Positions 50,671 to 60,441 are shown, counted from the first letter of the stretch. The stretch is DNA of 64,000 nt from Ruminococcus flavefaciens MA2007 (GCF_000621845.1 NZ_JHXF01000009.1:62001-126000), one strand, 5' to 3'. The notes: a model not told the origin generated them from the letters alone. Made by a program: numbers and translations.

Positions 50671-51426
50671 ATGGAAAGTATTTCATTCAAGCTGGAGGTC
50701 TTTGAGGGACCTCTCGACCTGTTGCTGAGCCTTATTGCCAAGCATAAGCTGAATATCTGCGATATCGAGATATCCAAGCTGCTGGAGCAGTACCTCATCT
50801 ATATAGATCAGGCACATGAGCAGAATTTGGAGCTTGCAGGCGAATTTCTTGAAATGGCTGCAAGGCTCATATACATAAAAACAGCATTTCTGCTGCCACA
50901 GCCAGAGGAGGCTGAGCAGATGAAGCGCGAGCTGGAGGGTGCTCTTATCGAGTATTCTCTCTGCAAGATAGCGGCTCAGAAGCTTGCCGAGGCTTACGTT
51001 GGCGGTAATATATTCGTCCGCGAGCCCATGAAGATAAAGGCTGATATGACATATACCCTTGTCCATGAGCCTGAGAGACTTGCACTTGCATACAGTGCTA
51101 TATCCCTTAAAAATATCAAGTCCGAGCACGCAAAGCTCCACGTTGAGAACAAGATAAACTCTGTCGTGAAGCGCCGTATCGTTTCGGTAATGACCAAGGT
51201 GGTACATATTCTCAGACAGCTCTATGAATCGGGCGAGGTGTACATGGATAAGCTCTACGAGGGAGTTACCGACCGCTCCGCAAGAGTGGCGACATTCCTT
51301 GCAGTTCTGGAGCTCACCAGACACGGACGTATCACCATCAGTGAAGATAATATGATGATATACTTCAAGGGAAATAAGAACGGAGTGAGAAAAGCTTGGA
51401 GATCAAAGAAAAGCTCGGAGCAATAG
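50671..51426 (+). CDS. scpA: segregation and condensation protein ScpA
   Basis: A 251-residue kleisin that bridges SMC heads for chromosome condensation. The N-terminus (FKLEVFEGPLDLLLSLIAKH) is the SMC-neck-binding part, LEMAARLIYIKTAFLLP follows, and the C-terminal winged helix (VATFLAVLELTRHGRITISE) binds the SMC head. Its end overlaps scpB by 31 bases. Confidence 0.96.
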   Translation: MESISFKLEVFEGPLDLLLSLIAKHKLNICDIEISKLLEQYLIYIDQAHEQNLELAGEFLEMAARLIYIKTAFLLPQPEEAEQMKRELEGALIEYSLCKIAAQKLAEAYVGGNIFVREPMKIKADMTYTLVHEPERLALAYSAISLKNIKSEHAKLHVENKINSVVKRRIVSVMTKVVHILRQLYESGEVYMDKLYEGVTDRSARVATFLAVLELTRHGRITISEDNMMIYFKGNKNGVRKAWRSKKSSEQ

Positions 51427-51974
51427 AGGCTATCCTCTTTGCAAGCGGCGAGCCAATCGAGATATACCGCCTTTCGGAGGCAAGCGGAGTTGACGCAGGT
51501 ACTCTGCCGTCAATGATAAGACTGCTCAATGAGCGCTATGAGGACTACAGCAGCGGTATCTGCATCAAGAAATTCGACAGCAGCTATCAGATGTGTACCC
51601 GTGAGGAGTTCGGCGAGCAGGTGAGGGCGGCTCTTGAAACAAAGAGGTCTGCGCCCCTTTCAAATGCGGCAATGGAGGCTCTGACCATAATTGCCTATAA
51701 TCAGCCTGTTTCAAAGGGCTTCGTGGAAAACGTCCGCGGCATAGACAGCTCGTCTGTTATCAACAATCTTGTGGAAAAGGGACTTGTTGAAGAAGCAGGA
51801 CGTCTTGACGTCCCCGGAAAGCCCATAGTCTACAGGACAACATCGGTATTCCTGAGAAGCTTCGGACTCAGCTCAGTCGCCGATCTTCCGCCGTTACCCG
51901 GTCAGGGAGACCTCGTGCTGGAAACAGAGGACGAATTCGAGGAAAGAGAGCTTTCCGAGTCAAATCAGGAATAA
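51396..51974 (+). CDS. scpB: segregation and condensation protein ScpB
   Basis: A 192-residue partner of ScpA with two winged-helix domains. EAILFASGEPIEIYRLSEASG, SNAAMEALTIIAYNQPVSK and VDVRG-like NVRGIDSSSVINNLVEKGLV are standard. It starts at TTG 51396 inside the scpA frame, with GGAG at 51383-51386; the overlap suggests coupling. The smc gene is not in the window. Confidence 0.95.
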   Translation: MEIKEKLGAIEAILFASGEPIEIYRLSEASGVDAGTLPSMIRLLNERYEDYSSGICIKKFDSSYQMCTREEFGEQVRAALETKRSAPLSNAAMEALTIIAYNQPVSKGFVENVRGIDSSSVINNLVEKGLVEEAGRLDVPGKPIVYRTTSVFLRSFGLSSVADLPPLPGQGDLVLETEDEFEERELSESNQE

Positions 51975-51998
51975 AATAAACGTAAAGGAGCGGCAGGA

Positions 51999-52940
51999 AT
52001 GATAATTCTCAAAATTCTGCTGTATATACTTCTTGCCGTATTGGCTTTGATATTAGTCGTGCTCATAACTCCTGCGGGAGGAGAGTTCAGCTATATCGAC
52101 GGTAAATTCAGATATAAAGTCAGGCTTTGGATAATAAATCTTATGGATTCAGAGGGCGGAGGTCTTTATGGCTGGTGGAAAAAGCGCAAAGCCAATAAGA
52201 AAGACAAGCCGAAGAAGCCAAAAAAAGAAAAAAAGCCCAAGCCTGTAAAGGAAAAGAAGTCCAAAAAGAAGAAAAAACAGCGTGAAAAGTACGAATGGGA
52301 AAAGGAACTGGACGATATCCCCGTAAACAATCCCGAGGCAGATATGGTGCCTGCGGTCACGGAGAATTCGGACAGCGGAGCCCATACGGAAACTGCTGAA
52401 AACAGTTCTTCTGGAGTTACGGCGCATACCGATGAAGCTCCTAAGGAAGACGATAAAAAGAAAAAAGACGAAGCCGACGACGATCCATTCGAGTCAGATG
52501 ATGACGATAAGGAAAATGACGAGGAAAAGAAGTCCCTCAGCGACAAGGTTGAGTTCCTTGTGGGAATATGGGAGAGCGCTCAGCGCCCCATGCTGAAAAT
52601 ATTCAAGGGCTTCAAGCTCAAGGACTTCTACATCGACTTCATAATCGCCGACGAGGACGCCTATGACTGCGCCCTCAAATACGGAAGATATTCTACTCTG
52701 ATATTTAACGGCATTGCCTTTTTCAGCCAGCTCTTTACCGTAAGGCTGAAAACTATTGATGTCCGTCCGCAGTTCGGCGTATCAAAGGGACGCTGGGACA
52801 CATCCGGAAAGCTTTCTTTCCGACTCGGTACAGCAGTCATCGCAGGAGCATGGTTCCTGCTGACATATATTTTCAGGACATTTATCCCTGATAAGCTCAG
52901 AAAACGCAAAATGAAAAAATCAGCCGCAAGGCAGAAGTGA
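51999..52940 (+). CDS. DUF2953 membrane protein
   Basis: A 313-residue protein with an N-terminal membrane segment (LLYILLAVLALILVVLI), then a low-complexity Lys/Pro-rich stretch (about 65-95) and an acidic Asp/Glu/Lys stretch (about 130-185), and a C-terminal DUF2953 part (KGFKLKDFYIDFIIADEDAYD, YGRYSTLIFNGIAFF) with another membrane segment. In sporulating Firmicutes this family sits between scpB and ytfJ, as here. Function unknown. Confidence 0.88.
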   Translation: MIILKILLYILLAVLALILVVLITPAGGEFSYIDGKFRYKVRLWIINLMDSEGGGLYGWWKKRKANKKDKPKKPKKEKKPKPVKEKKSKKKKKQREKYEWEKELDDIPVNNPEADMVPAVTENSDSGAHTETAENSSSGVTAHTDEAPKEDDKKKKDEADDDPFESDDDDKENDEEKKSLSDKVEFLVGIWESAQRPMLKIFKGFKLKDFYIDFIIADEDAYDCALKYGRYSTLIFNGIAFFSQLFTVRLKTIDVRPQFGVSKGRWDTSGKLSFRLGTAVIAGAWFLLTYIFRTFIPDKLRKRKMKKSAARQK

Positions 52941-52950
52941 GGTATATACA

Positions 52951-53388
52951 ATGAGTGCAAAAAACACACCTGTAAGCGAACTTTTAGGAATTTCTATCGA
53001 GAAGATCAAGGAAATGGCTGACGTCAACGCTATTATCGGCGAGCCTATAAAGCTCCCCGACGGCACAACTATCATTCCCGTTTCCAAGGTAAGCTACGGC
53101 TTTGCTTCGGGCGGCTCAGACCTGCCTTCAAAGTACGATAAGGACCTTTTCGGCGGCGGAGCAGGCGCAGGCGTTTCCATAAAGCCCGAGGGATTCCTCG
53201 TTATCTCTCCCGACGGTTCTGCTAAAATGGTAAATATGGAGGGCTCCAACGATCCTATCAGCAACGCTATCGAGAAAGTGCCTGCAATTATCGACAAGGT
53301 AAGCGGCTTCATAAACAAGAAAAAGAGCGGCGGCACAACTGAGATAAGCGACGGCGGCATCACAGACGATTCTGTACCTCTCAACTGA
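52951..53388 (+). CDS. gerW: GerW/YtfJ family sporulation protein
   Basis: A 145-residue protein. GEPIKLPDGTTIIPVSKVSYGFASGG and a glycine-rich GGGAGAGVSIKPEGFLVI stretch followed by VPAIIDKVSGFI are the YtfJ/GerW signature. In Bacillus subtilis it is needed for germination with some germinants. It lies ten bases after the DUF2953 gene. Confidence 0.92.
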   Translation: MSAKNTPVSELLGISIEKIKEMADVNAIIGEPIKLPDGTTIIPVSKVSYGFASGGSDLPSKYDKDLFGGGAGAGVSIKPEGFLVISPDGSAKMVNMEGSNDPISNAIEKVPAIIDKVSGFINKKKSGGTTEISDGGITDDSVPLN

Positions 53389-53447
53389 GAATAAAACCTG
53401 ATATATCGGCATATCCTTTAGCATAGCTTTTGTGCGGAGGTGTGCCT

Positions 53448-54596
53448 GTGAAAAGGTCGGTTGCAGTTTTTATATCATTTATCATAGTGGGCAGAGCACT
53501 TGGCAGTATCACTGCCTGCGGTGCTGAGCCTCCAAAAATATCGGCAAAGGCGGCTGTAGTCATCTCCGCCGATACGGGAGAGGTCATATATGCTCATAAT
53601 GCGGCTGAAAAGCTCCCTATGGCGAGCACGACCAAGATAATGACAACTCTGCTGTGCCTTGAAAGCGGCGGTCTTTACGATGAATTTACTGTGGACAGCG
53701 AAGCCATAAAGGTGGAGGGCTCGTCCATGGGACTTCGTGAGGGAGATACCGTCACAAAGTATGCTCTCTGCTGCGGTATGCTTCTTCCGTCGGGCAACGA
53801 CGCTGCTAATGCGGCTGCTGTGAAAATATCGGGAAGTATCGAAAAATTCGCGGAGCTTATGAACAAACGCGCCCGTGAAATGGGGCTTTCCAAGACCTAT
53901 TTCGTCACACCCTCGGGACTTGAGGGTGAGGGACATGGCTCATCGGCTGCGGATATGGCGCTCCTTGCCCGTGAAGCTCTGAAAAACGATATCTTCCGCG
54001 AGATATGCTCCCAGACAAGTCTGAAGCTGAGATTCGGGGATCCTCCATATGAGCGGTGGCTGAAAAACACCAATAAGCTGCTGACCATGTATGACGGAGT
54101 CTACGGCGTAAAAACGGGATTTACCGATGAAGCAGGACGGTGTCTTGTATCAGCCTGTGAGCGTGACGGAAAAGACCTTATCTGCGTGACGCTAAATGAC
54201 CGCAACGACTGGAACGATCATATGGCGCTTTATGACTATGGCTTTCAGACCGCAAGAACTCTGGAAGTTCCGCTACCTGCGGATATTTCCGCAGATATAG
54301 TGGGCGGAAGTAGTGAAAAGCTTCATCTTTCAGCCAAAGAGAGCACCATTTCCGTGACTACAGCGGCTGGTGATATCAGCGACTTTGAATTCACGGTCAT
54401 CGGTCAGCCTTTTCTGTACGCTCCCATAAATGCAGGAGAAGAAGCAGGAAAGCTCCGTGTAAGCTTCATGGGACGCGAGGTGGAAACAGTTCCCTTATAT
54501 GCCGACGAGGATATAGCCTTTGAAAAAAAGTGTGCGGACAGGAAAAGCCTGTTTGCGAAAATAAAAGAAAAAATCTGGAGATTTTTCTCCCTTTAA
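53448..54596 (+). CDS. D-alanyl-D-alanine carboxypeptidase (DacF-type, S11)
   Basis: A 382-residue exported penicillin-binding protein that trims D-Ala from peptidoglycan stem peptides. Catalytic motifs: SxxK in ASTTKIM near residue 61, SxN in PSGNDAAN near 118 and KTG in YGVKTGFTDEAG near 220; a C-terminal beta domain and membrane anchor follow (KIWRFFSL-like tail). GTG 53448 is the start because CGGAGG lies 7-8 bases upstream and a signal peptide begins there; an earlier TTG (53430) is upstream of that site. Confidence 0.93.
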   Translation: MKRSVAVFISFIIVGRALGSITACGAEPPKISAKAAVVISADTGEVIYAHNAAEKLPMASTTKIMTTLLCLESGGLYDEFTVDSEAIKVEGSSMGLREGDTVTKYALCCGMLLPSGNDAANAAAVKISGSIEKFAELMNKRAREMGLSKTYFVTPSGLEGEGHGSSAADMALLAREALKNDIFREICSQTSLKLRFGDPPYERWLKNTNKLLTMYDGVYGVKTGFTDEAGRCLVSACERDGKDLICVTLNDRNDWNDHMALYDYGFQTARTLEVPLPADISADIVGGSSEKLHLSAKESTISVTTAAGDISDFEFTVIGQPFLYAPINAGEEAGKLRVSFMGREVETVPLYADEDIAFEKKCADRKSLFAKIKEKIWRFFSL

Positions 54597-54609
54597 GGAT
54601 AGGATTACA

Positions 54610-55341
54610 GTGGAAAAGATAAGAATACAGAAAATGATAGCCGACTGCGGAGTTTGTTCCCGCAGAAAGGCTGAGGAGCTCATAACCAAGGGCAGGGTAA
54701 AGCTCAACGGTCACCCCGTAAAGCTGGGAGACAAGTGCGGCTTCAAGGATATCATCACCGTTGACGGTGAGCGTATCTATATGCCTCGCAAGAGGAGCTT
54801 CGTTTACCTTATGATGAACAAGCCCAGAGGCTATGTTACTACAGTTTCCGACGAGCTTGACAGACGCTGCGTAATGGATCTGCTTGAAGATGTTGAGGAG
54901 CGTGTATATCCTGTCGGACGTCTTGACAGGAACTCCGAGGGACTTCTGCTCTTTACAAACGACGGCGAATTTGCCAACAGCATAATGCACCCAAGCAGAC
55001 ATATTTCCAAGACCTACCGCGTAACTGTACGTCCCGACATCACCGACGACCAGCTTATAAAGCTGTCCGAAGGCGTTGAGATAGACGGCAGAAAAACTCT
55101 GCCTGCTACGGTAGTTGTCAAGGACAAGGCTGAGGGCAGGGTAGTTCTGCTCATGACTATAAAAGAGGGCAGAAACCGCCAGATACGTAAGATGTGCGAG
55201 GCTGTGGGACTTGAAGTTGCAAGACTTCGCCGTATCAGCATAGGACCTCTTAAACTGGGTATGCTCAAACCTGGTACCTACCGCGAGCTTACTGCCGAGG
55301 AGCTTCGAGCTATACGAAACGCTATCGGCAAGGAGAAGTAA
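54610..55341 (+). CDS. pseudouridine synthase, RsuA/RluB family
   Basis: A 243-residue RNA pseudouridine synthase. Residues 1-60 are an S4 domain (RIQKMIADCGVCSRRKAEELI); VGRLDRNSEGLLLFTNDGE near residue 100 includes the catalytic Asp (GRLD), and KEGRNRQIRKMCEAVG is the C-terminal signature. It modifies rRNA, probably 23S as RluB. GTG start with AAGGAT upstream. Confidence 0.94.
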   Translation: MEKIRIQKMIADCGVCSRRKAEELITKGRVKLNGHPVKLGDKCGFKDIITVDGERIYMPRKRSFVYLMMNKPRGYVTTVSDELDRRCVMDLLEDVEERVYPVGRLDRNSEGLLLFTNDGEFANSIMHPSRHISKTYRVTVRPDITDDQLIKLSEGVEIDGRKTLPATVVVKDKAEGRVVLLMTIKEGRNRQIRKMCEAVGLEVARLRRISIGPLKLGMLKPGTYRELTAEELRAIRNAIGKEK

Positions 55342-55342
55342 T

Positions 55343-55729
55343 ATGCTGGAGATACAGGAAAGGTTCGACACTGTCGGCTACGAGAAGCTCTTAGAGCGTG
55401 CAGGCAGCGCTGAGCTCCACATCACAGAGGCGCTTGACAGGGGAGAGGTCATCGGATTCATCGCCTATTCCTACGGCGCTGAAAAGACTGTTGTCTATGA
55501 CTATGACGACGGCGGAGACCTTATGCTCTGCGACGGAATGGTGCGCTCTGTCATGCTGAAAAGCGTTCTCAAGGGCATAAAGCATATGCTTTTTGAGCTC
55601 TCCGACGACAGCAAGTTCGATAACCTTAAAAAGCTGCGCTTTATAAGCGGAGACAGCAGACAGTGCGGCGACCTTGACAGCTTCATGAACGGCTGTCAGA
55701 GCTGCAAAAATAAGAAAGATAATGTATGA
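55343..55729 (+). CDS. conserved-looking protein of unknown function
   Basis: A 128-residue protein directly after the pseudouridine synthase gene (one-base gap). It has YGAEKTVVYDYDDGGDLMLCDGMVRSVML and a cysteine-containing tail (GDSRQCGDLDSFMNGCQSCK). The GDLMLCDGMVRSV stretch recalls the start of a GNAT-like fold used by some Clostridia hypotheticals, but no acetyl-CoA loop is clear, so no function is assigned. It is in the usual operon position and has codon use like its neighbours. Confidence 0.7.
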   Translation: MLEIQERFDTVGYEKLLERAGSAELHITEALDRGEVIGFIAYSYGAEKTVVYDYDDGGDLMLCDGMVRSVMLKSVLKGIKHMLFELSDDSKFDNLKKLRFISGDSRQCGDLDSFMNGCQSCKNKKDNV

Positions 55730-55744
55730 AAGGAAGGATTTTGA

Positions 55745-56692
55745 ATGCCGATAAGGATCTCGTCAGAGCTGCCAGCATTCAAGACTCTTGGAGAAGAAAA
55801 TATCTTCGTAATGTCCAAGGAAAGGGCGGAGCATCAGGATATCCGTCCGCTCAGGGTGATTATACTCAATATAATGCCCAAAAAAATAGAGACCGAGAGC
55901 CAGCTCATGAGACTGCTCAGTAATACGCCTTTACAGGTAGACGTTGAGCTTCTGCAAATGGCTTCTCATGTTTCGAGGAATACATCAAGTCATCATCTGG
56001 ATTCTTTCTACAAGACATTTGATGAGATAAGCGACAACCGATACGACGGAATGATAATCACAGGCGCTCCCGTGGAGCTCCTTGACTTCGAGCAGGTGGA
56101 TTACTGGAAGGAAATAACCAATATCATGGAGTGGTCAAAGACTCATGTTTTCTCCACTATCTATATCTGCTGGGCGGCTCAGGCAGGGCTTTACTATCAT
56201 TACGGTATCCCGAAATATACTCTCGACCAGAAGATGTTCGGTATTTTCCCTCACAGGGCTGAGGTGAGCAACTGTCAGCTCCTGAGAGGCTTCGACGATA
56301 TCTTCTATGTTCCTCATTCGCGCAATACCGAGGTCCGCAGAGAGGATATCGAGCGTATACCACAGCTGGAGATACTGACCTCGTCGGAGATATCGGGAGT
56401 TCATATCGTTGCCAATAAAAACGGCAGACAGTACTTCATCACAGGTCATTCCGAGTATGACAGGGACACTATTGCCAACGAGTACAGGAGAGATGTGGAA
56501 AAGGGCATTGACATACAGATACCCTATAATTATTTCCCGAATGACGATCCGAATAATATGCCTGTATTCTCATGGAGATGTACTGCAAACCTTATGTTCT
56601 CGAACTGGCTGAATTACTGCGTATATCAGAAAACTCCCTATAATCTTGAGGAGCTTGAAGTCCGCAACTGGAACTGGGAGACAAGTCTGTAA
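55745..56692 (+). CDS. metA: homoserine O-acyltransferase MetA
   Basis: A 315-residue enzyme acylating homoserine for methionine synthesis. IVLNIMPKK-like [44 protein letters not shown] (catalytic Cys) and FPHRAEV match the family; [17 protein letters not shown] carries the Glu of the triad. Whether acetyl- or succinyl-CoA is used cannot be told by eye; many Clostridia use acetyl. AAAGGAAGGA precedes the ATG. No SAM riboswitch is visible upstream. Confidence 0.95.
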   Translation: MPIRISSELPAFKTLGEENIFVMSKERAEHQDIRPLRVIILNIMPKKIETESQLMRLLSNTPLQVDVELLQMASHVSRNTSSHHLDSFYKTFDEISDNRYDGMIITGAPVELLDFEQVDYWKEITNIMEWSKTHVFSTIYICWAAQAGLYYHYGIPKYTLDQKMFGIFPHRAEVSNCQLLRGFDDIFYVPHSRNTEVRREDIERIPQLEILTSSEISGVHIVANKNGRQYFITGHSEYDRDTIANEYRRDVEKGIDIQIPYNYFPNDDPNNMPVFSWRCTANLMFSNWLNYCVYQKTPYNLEELEVRNWNWETSL

Positions 56693-56705
56693 AGGAGAAG
56701 TTTAA

Positions 56706-57383
56706 ATGGACAATAATTACGGAAATAACCAATATAATAACGGCTATAACAACAACGGATACAATAACGGCTACAATAACAACGGCTACGGCGGCGGATA
56801 TCAGAACAATAATCAGTACGGCAATTATAACAGCAATTATAATATGCCCCGTGACGAGCGCAAGGGCGGCGGATTTGCTATCGCTTCCTTTGTTATGGCG
56901 CTTGTTAATATCGTACCATGCTGCACCTGCCTTAGTATAATCACAGTTCCCCTTTGTATCATTTTTGCTATCATATCCCTTGTACAGAAGAGAAAAGGCA
57001 CAGCCTTTGCCATAATCGGTATAGTGCTTTCGGTGCTTGCAGGAATATTCTTTGCGTACTACGGCTTCATCATGTACAAGATAATGCCCGACGCTATGTA
57101 CTTTACAGAGCATCAGCAGCAGATAACCGAGGATTACGACAGAGACGGCACTATACCCGAAAGATTCGAGAAATACCACGATCCTAAGTACGATAAGTAC
57201 TGGAAGAACAGCGGCTACGACAGCTTTGATGAATTCTTCGGTAAGGAGATAATCGAGAAGAATCGCAGCAGAATTGGTTCATCTTCATCTTCCCGTTCTT
57301 CGTCAAGAAGCTCATCGTCGAGAAAGTCCTCAGGCGGAAGTATAGACGACCATACACTGACATTCTCGCCCGTTTTTGCATAG
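56706..57383 (+). CDS. DUF4190-like membrane protein with Asn/Gly/Tyr-rich N-terminus
   Basis: A 225-residue protein. Residues 1-48 are low-complexity NNGYNN-type repeats; two membrane segments follow (GGGFAIASFVMALVNIVPC and IIGIVLSVLAGIFFAYYGFI), a DUF4190-like hairpin; then a soluble part and a Ser/Arg-rich tail (about 195-215). Function unknown. The start follows AAAGGAG eight bases upstream. Confidence 0.75.
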   Translation: MDNNYGNNQYNNGYNNNGYNNGYNNNGYGGGYQNNNQYGNYNSNYNMPRDERKGGGFAIASFVMALVNIVPCCTCLSIITVPLCIIFAIISLVQKRKGTAFAIIGIVLSVLAGIFFAYYGFIMYKIMPDAMYFTEHQQQITEDYDRDGTIPERFEKYHDPKYDKYWKNSGYDSFDEFFGKEIIEKNRSRIGSSSSSRSSSRSSSSRKSSGGSIDDHTLTFSPVFA

Positions 57384-57391
57384 TAAACACT

Positions 57392-57420
57392 GCTCCCCGA
57401 TATTACACGGGGAGCTCTTT
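57392..57420. terminator. terminator between convergent genes
   Basis: GCTCCCC (57392-57398) pairs with GGGGAGC (57409-57415), then TCTTTT. It overlaps the 3' end of the deacetylase gene. Confidence 0.75.
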
Positions 57421-58278
57421 TGTTATCCGTTCCATGTATTCCTCAGTGGTGAGGAGTCCGCTCCTGTTATAGCGGAATATCCCGTAAAGGCAGTCAGGCT
57501 CGCGGGTGATAGTATTCATGCCCTCGCGGCAGGTGAGAGTCATGAGTATGCCGCTGTCACGGAGCACAGGCAAGCTCTCCTTGCTGAGAGCTCCGAAAGG
57601 GTATGCAAATACCGCAGGCACAATGCCGCAGTTATCATGAAGCTCGGTTTTCAGCAGTCCTATATCTGTGCGCAGCATTGATGTGTAATCATCATTGCTT
57701 TCCTCGGGGAGCTTAGCGCAGCCCTGCCGCAGTCCGTTTCGGGAATGCATATCGTAGGTGTGGCTGCCTATCTCAACGCGTCCCGAGGCGGCAAGCTCCG
57801 AGATATCAGCCCATGTGAGATAAGAGTAACAGTCCGCATGAGGATCGGCGGCTGCATAATCGTCGGTATATCTGCCAACAATAGATACAACGGCGCACAT
57901 ATCGTGCTTTTCAAGGAGCGGCAGAGCAATTGACAGATTATTGTAAAAGCCGTCGTCAAAGGTTATCAGCACGGGCTTTTTCGGCAGACTGCCCTTGCCG
58001 TTGGTGTAGTCAATGAGCTGCTGTGCGCTGACGGTGGTGAAGCCGTGACCTTTCAGCCATTCAAGGTCGGCGTCAAGCTGTGAGGGCGAGACTATGTAGT
58101 CCGCAGGAGTTTTTTCGCATACGCTGTGGTACATTATCACAGGGAGCGATATTGGTGCTTCCCGACTTTTTTCGGCAGCTGCAAGGGAGATGCGTGAGCC
58201 TATGACAAAGAATCCGATAAGCAGTCCTGTCTCGATAAATCGGCGAAAAAGCTTTCCAAGCCGCAGACATCTGTACAT
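57403..58278 (-). CDS. polysaccharide deacetylase (CE4 NodB domain)
   Basis: A 291-residue exported or membrane-anchored enzyme. An N-terminal hydrophobic segment (IETGLLIGFFVIGSRISL) is followed by the NodB domain: VIMYHSV, LITFDDGFYNN (motif 1 Asp-Asp) and IGSHTYDMHS (motif 2 HTxxH-type). It removes acetyl groups from peptidoglycan or related glycans. ATG 58278 is preferred because AGAGGTGATA lies just before it. It is divergent from spoIIP, and the gap holds both promoters. Confidence 0.9.
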   Translation of the reverse strand: MYRCLRLGKLFRRFIETGLLIGFFVIGSRISLAAAEKSREAPISLPVIMYHSVCEKTPADYIVSPSQLDADLEWLKGHGFTTVSAQQLIDYTNGKGSLPKKPVLITFDDGFYNNLSIALPLLEKHDMCAVVSIVGRYTDDYAAADPHADCYSYLTWADISELAASGRVEIGSHTYDMHSRNGLRQGCAKLPEESNDDYTSMLRTDIGLLKTELHDNCGIVPAVFAYPFGALSKESLPVLRDSGILMTLTCREGMNTITREPDCLYGIFRYNRSGLLTTEEYMERITKELPV

Positions 58279-58395
58279 GAATATCACCTCTTTGCATAAT
58301 ATGCCGAAAAAGTGCGGAAAATGACGGCGATTTACGGACATACTCGAGCAGATAGGAGAATATACTTATCTCAGATGAAAAAGTGAGGTGAGTGT

Positions 58396-59556
58396 ATGAA
58401 ACGTCATAAGCGCAGAAGAAAAAGCGGTACTGTAAGGTGCATAGCGGCGGTAATGCTGCCTGTTGCGGCGGCAGCGGCTGTTCACGGAGCATTCGGCATT
58501 AGAGACAGCTTTTTTTCGTCAAAAGAGCTGATTACTCATACGGAAACCGCGGCAGCTCCTCATAAAGCAGACAGCGAAACTATCAGCCGTATCGTCCGTG
58601 AAGACGAGCTTCTTGAGGGGAAGATGACTCTTTCGGAGGGCTACGGAGTGTGCGATGAAAAGGCTGAGAATCAGGAGTATCTGCGACTGCCCGATCCGAG
58701 AGACACCCGTGCCGATGACGCTGGAGCAAAGCCCTATCCCAGGAGCTGGGGCAGCGACGGTGAGATAATACGCACGACCTATGGTGAATACAGCGGCAGC
58801 TCCTTTTTTGACTTAGAAGGCGGCGGACAGGTCAATAATAAGACCGATATCCCAAACGAAACTCTTATGCAGGAGAGCGGCTATCTCCCCAATTTCACGG
58901 TAAAGGATACCGATGAGCCGCTGGTGCTGATATATCACACTCATACTACCGAGAGCTTTGAACCGTTTGTGCGCGATAATTACGATACATCATTCAACTA
59001 CAGGACTACCGATCCTACGAAAAACGCTGTCATGGTTGGGGACGCTATACAGGCGGAGCTTGAAGCGCAGGGGATAGGCGTTATACACGCAAGGGAGATA
59101 CACGATTATCCCTCATATAACGGCTCATACGGCAGGAGCCGTGATACTATAACGCCGATTCTGGAGCAGTACCCAAGTATCAAGGTGGTTCTCGATATTC
59201 ACAGGGACGCTATCGGCGGTGACGGAGTTGCCTATCAGCCGTTTATCGAAGTGGACGGCAACGAAGCCGCGCAGATAATGATAATATCGGGCTGTGATGA
59301 CGGTACCCTCGGTATGCCGAATTATATGGAGAATTTTCACTTTGCCTGTGCTCTGCAAAGCAAGCTGGAGTCCGACCACAAAGGCTTTACCCGTCCCATA
59401 TTATTTGATTACAGGCATTATAACCAGGACCTCACCAACGGAAGTCTACTCATAGAGGTAGGCTCTCACGGCAATACTCTCGGGCAGGTGCAGTTCGCAG
59501 GACAGCTTTTCGGCAGGTCTCTGGGACAGCTTCTCAATTCCATGAAAAGGAGATAA
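58396..59556 (+). CDS. spoIIP: stage II sporulation protein P
   Basis: A 386-residue peptidoglycan amidase/endopeptidase of the engulfment machinery. An N-terminal membrane anchor (IAAVMLPVAAAAAV) and a linker precede the SpoIIP domain: VLIYHTHTTESF, VLDIHRDAIGG and LLIEVGSHGNTL, which contribute the zinc-binding His/Glu residues. GAGGTGAG precedes the ATG. Its presence with GerW suggests a functional or recently lost sporulation programme. Confidence 0.95.
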   Translation: MKRHKRRRKSGTVRCIAAVMLPVAAAAAVHGAFGIRDSFFSSKELITHTETAAAPHKADSETISRIVREDELLEGKMTLSEGYGVCDEKAENQEYLRLPDPRDTRADDAGAKPYPRSWGSDGEIIRTTYGEYSGSSFFDLEGGGQVNNKTDIPNETLMQESGYLPNFTVKDTDEPLVLIYHTHTTESFEPFVRDNYDTSFNYRTTDPTKNAVMVGDAIQAELEAQGIGVIHAREIHDYPSYNGSYGRSRDTITPILEQYPSIKVVLDIHRDAIGGDGVAYQPFIEVDGNEAAQIMIISGCDDGTLGMPNYMENFHFACALQSKLESDHKGFTRPILFDYRHYNQDLTNGSLLIEVGSHGNTLGQVQFAGQLFGRSLGQLLNSMKRR

Positions 59557-59557
59557 T

Positions 59558-59857
59558 ATGCGCAGAAAAAATAAAAACACCGCCCTCAAAGCAGTTTTTT
59601 TATATCTGCTTCTGAGCGGCGGCTCATGGATGTTTATCAATTGTTATGCCAATTCCTACAACAGGCTCAGCGGTGAAGATATCCGACCTGCGGGAGCTAT
59701 AATAAGCGGCGGACAAGCCTCAGTGGAGCTCCTCGACCACAGCGCACAGTTCAGCATATCGGGGATAGCTCCCGAAAGCAAGGCTTACTGCGGAGCTTAT
59801 CTTCTCTCACCCGACGAGGTGAGAGCGGCGGCATATGTCATATCATTATGTATATAG
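59558..59857 (+). CDS. small membrane-anchored protein of unknown function
   Basis: A 99-residue protein starting one base after spoIIP's stop, with GGAGATAAT before the ATG. It begins with a basic tail and a membrane segment (ALKAVFLYLLLSGGSWMF), then ISGGQASVELLDHSAQF and a short C-terminal YCGAYLLSPDEVRAAAYV. I do not recognise a family. It overlaps the convergent papain-like gene by 12 bases. It may be a sporulation-linked accessory, from position only. Confidence 0.6.
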   Translation: MRRKNKNTALKAVFLYLLLSGGSWMFINCYANSYNRLSGEDIRPAGAIISGGQASVELLDHSAQFSISGIAPESKAYCGAYLLSPDEVRAAAYVISLCI

Positions 59858-60397
59858 CTTGGATTGTCTTGTATAGTAGAAGGTGTTCAGCTCTCCCGTA
59901 TAGATAAGGTCTGCACCGGGGAAACTCCTGAAATCATCGGGTTTATACAGGCTGAACGCCTTTTCCAGCGGTATTCCTATCTTATCCATCGTATAGGCTA
60001 CGAACTGCGAACAGACGAAGCTTCGCTCGCGTTTCCATTCGATATTGAAGTAAACTGCAAGGAGACCGAGCAGATTATACGAATACACCTTGCGGTATTC
60101 TTCAAAATGGTGGATTATCTTGTTATATGCTTCCTTTTGTTCGTCAGTAACGCTGATGCGATATATCTCACATGGTATATTGTGGTACTGTCCAAGAGTG
60201 CCCTGACCGACTATTTCCTTGTTAAAGGTAGCAGGAAGCGGAAAAGGACGGTAAGTACGGCAGAAGCTGTACATCTCGGAAAGTTCTATATCGCCTGAAA
60301 GAGAAACGTGATTATAAGGCTTTTTGGTGAAAAATTTGAAGAACCTTGCAGGTCTGGTGCCTGTTTGCGCAACTATCAAATAAATGTAGTTCCCCAA
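59846..60397 (-). CDS. YiiX-like permuted papain-fold protein
   Basis: A 183-residue protein. KKPYNHVSLSGD (a conserved His segment), EMYSFCRTYRPFP and RSFVCSQFVAYTM (a Cys-containing segment) resemble permuted NlpC/P60-papain proteins of the YiiX/YebB class, which cleave amide bonds of unknown substrates. TTG 60397 is chosen because AGGAGGGAACGTT lies before it; longer readings extend into the tRNA-Arg gene. Confidence 0.72.
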   Translation of the reverse strand: MGNYIYLIVAQTGTRPARFFKFFTKKPYNHVSLSGDIELSEMYSFCRTYRPFPLPATFNKEIVGQGTLGQYHNIPCEIYRISVTDEQKEAYNKIIHHFEEYRKVYSYNLLGLLAVYFNIEWKRERSFVCSQFVAYTMDKIGIPLEKAFSLYKPDDFRSFPGADLIYTGELNTFYYTRQSKLYT

Positions 60398-60441
60398 AAC
60401 GTTCCCTCCTAATTTATTTTTTATAATTATAGCACAAATGC

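Noticed and set aside
55700..55745. SAM or other riboswitch upstream of metA
   Set aside because: The gap is 15 bases and metA is in the middle of an operon.
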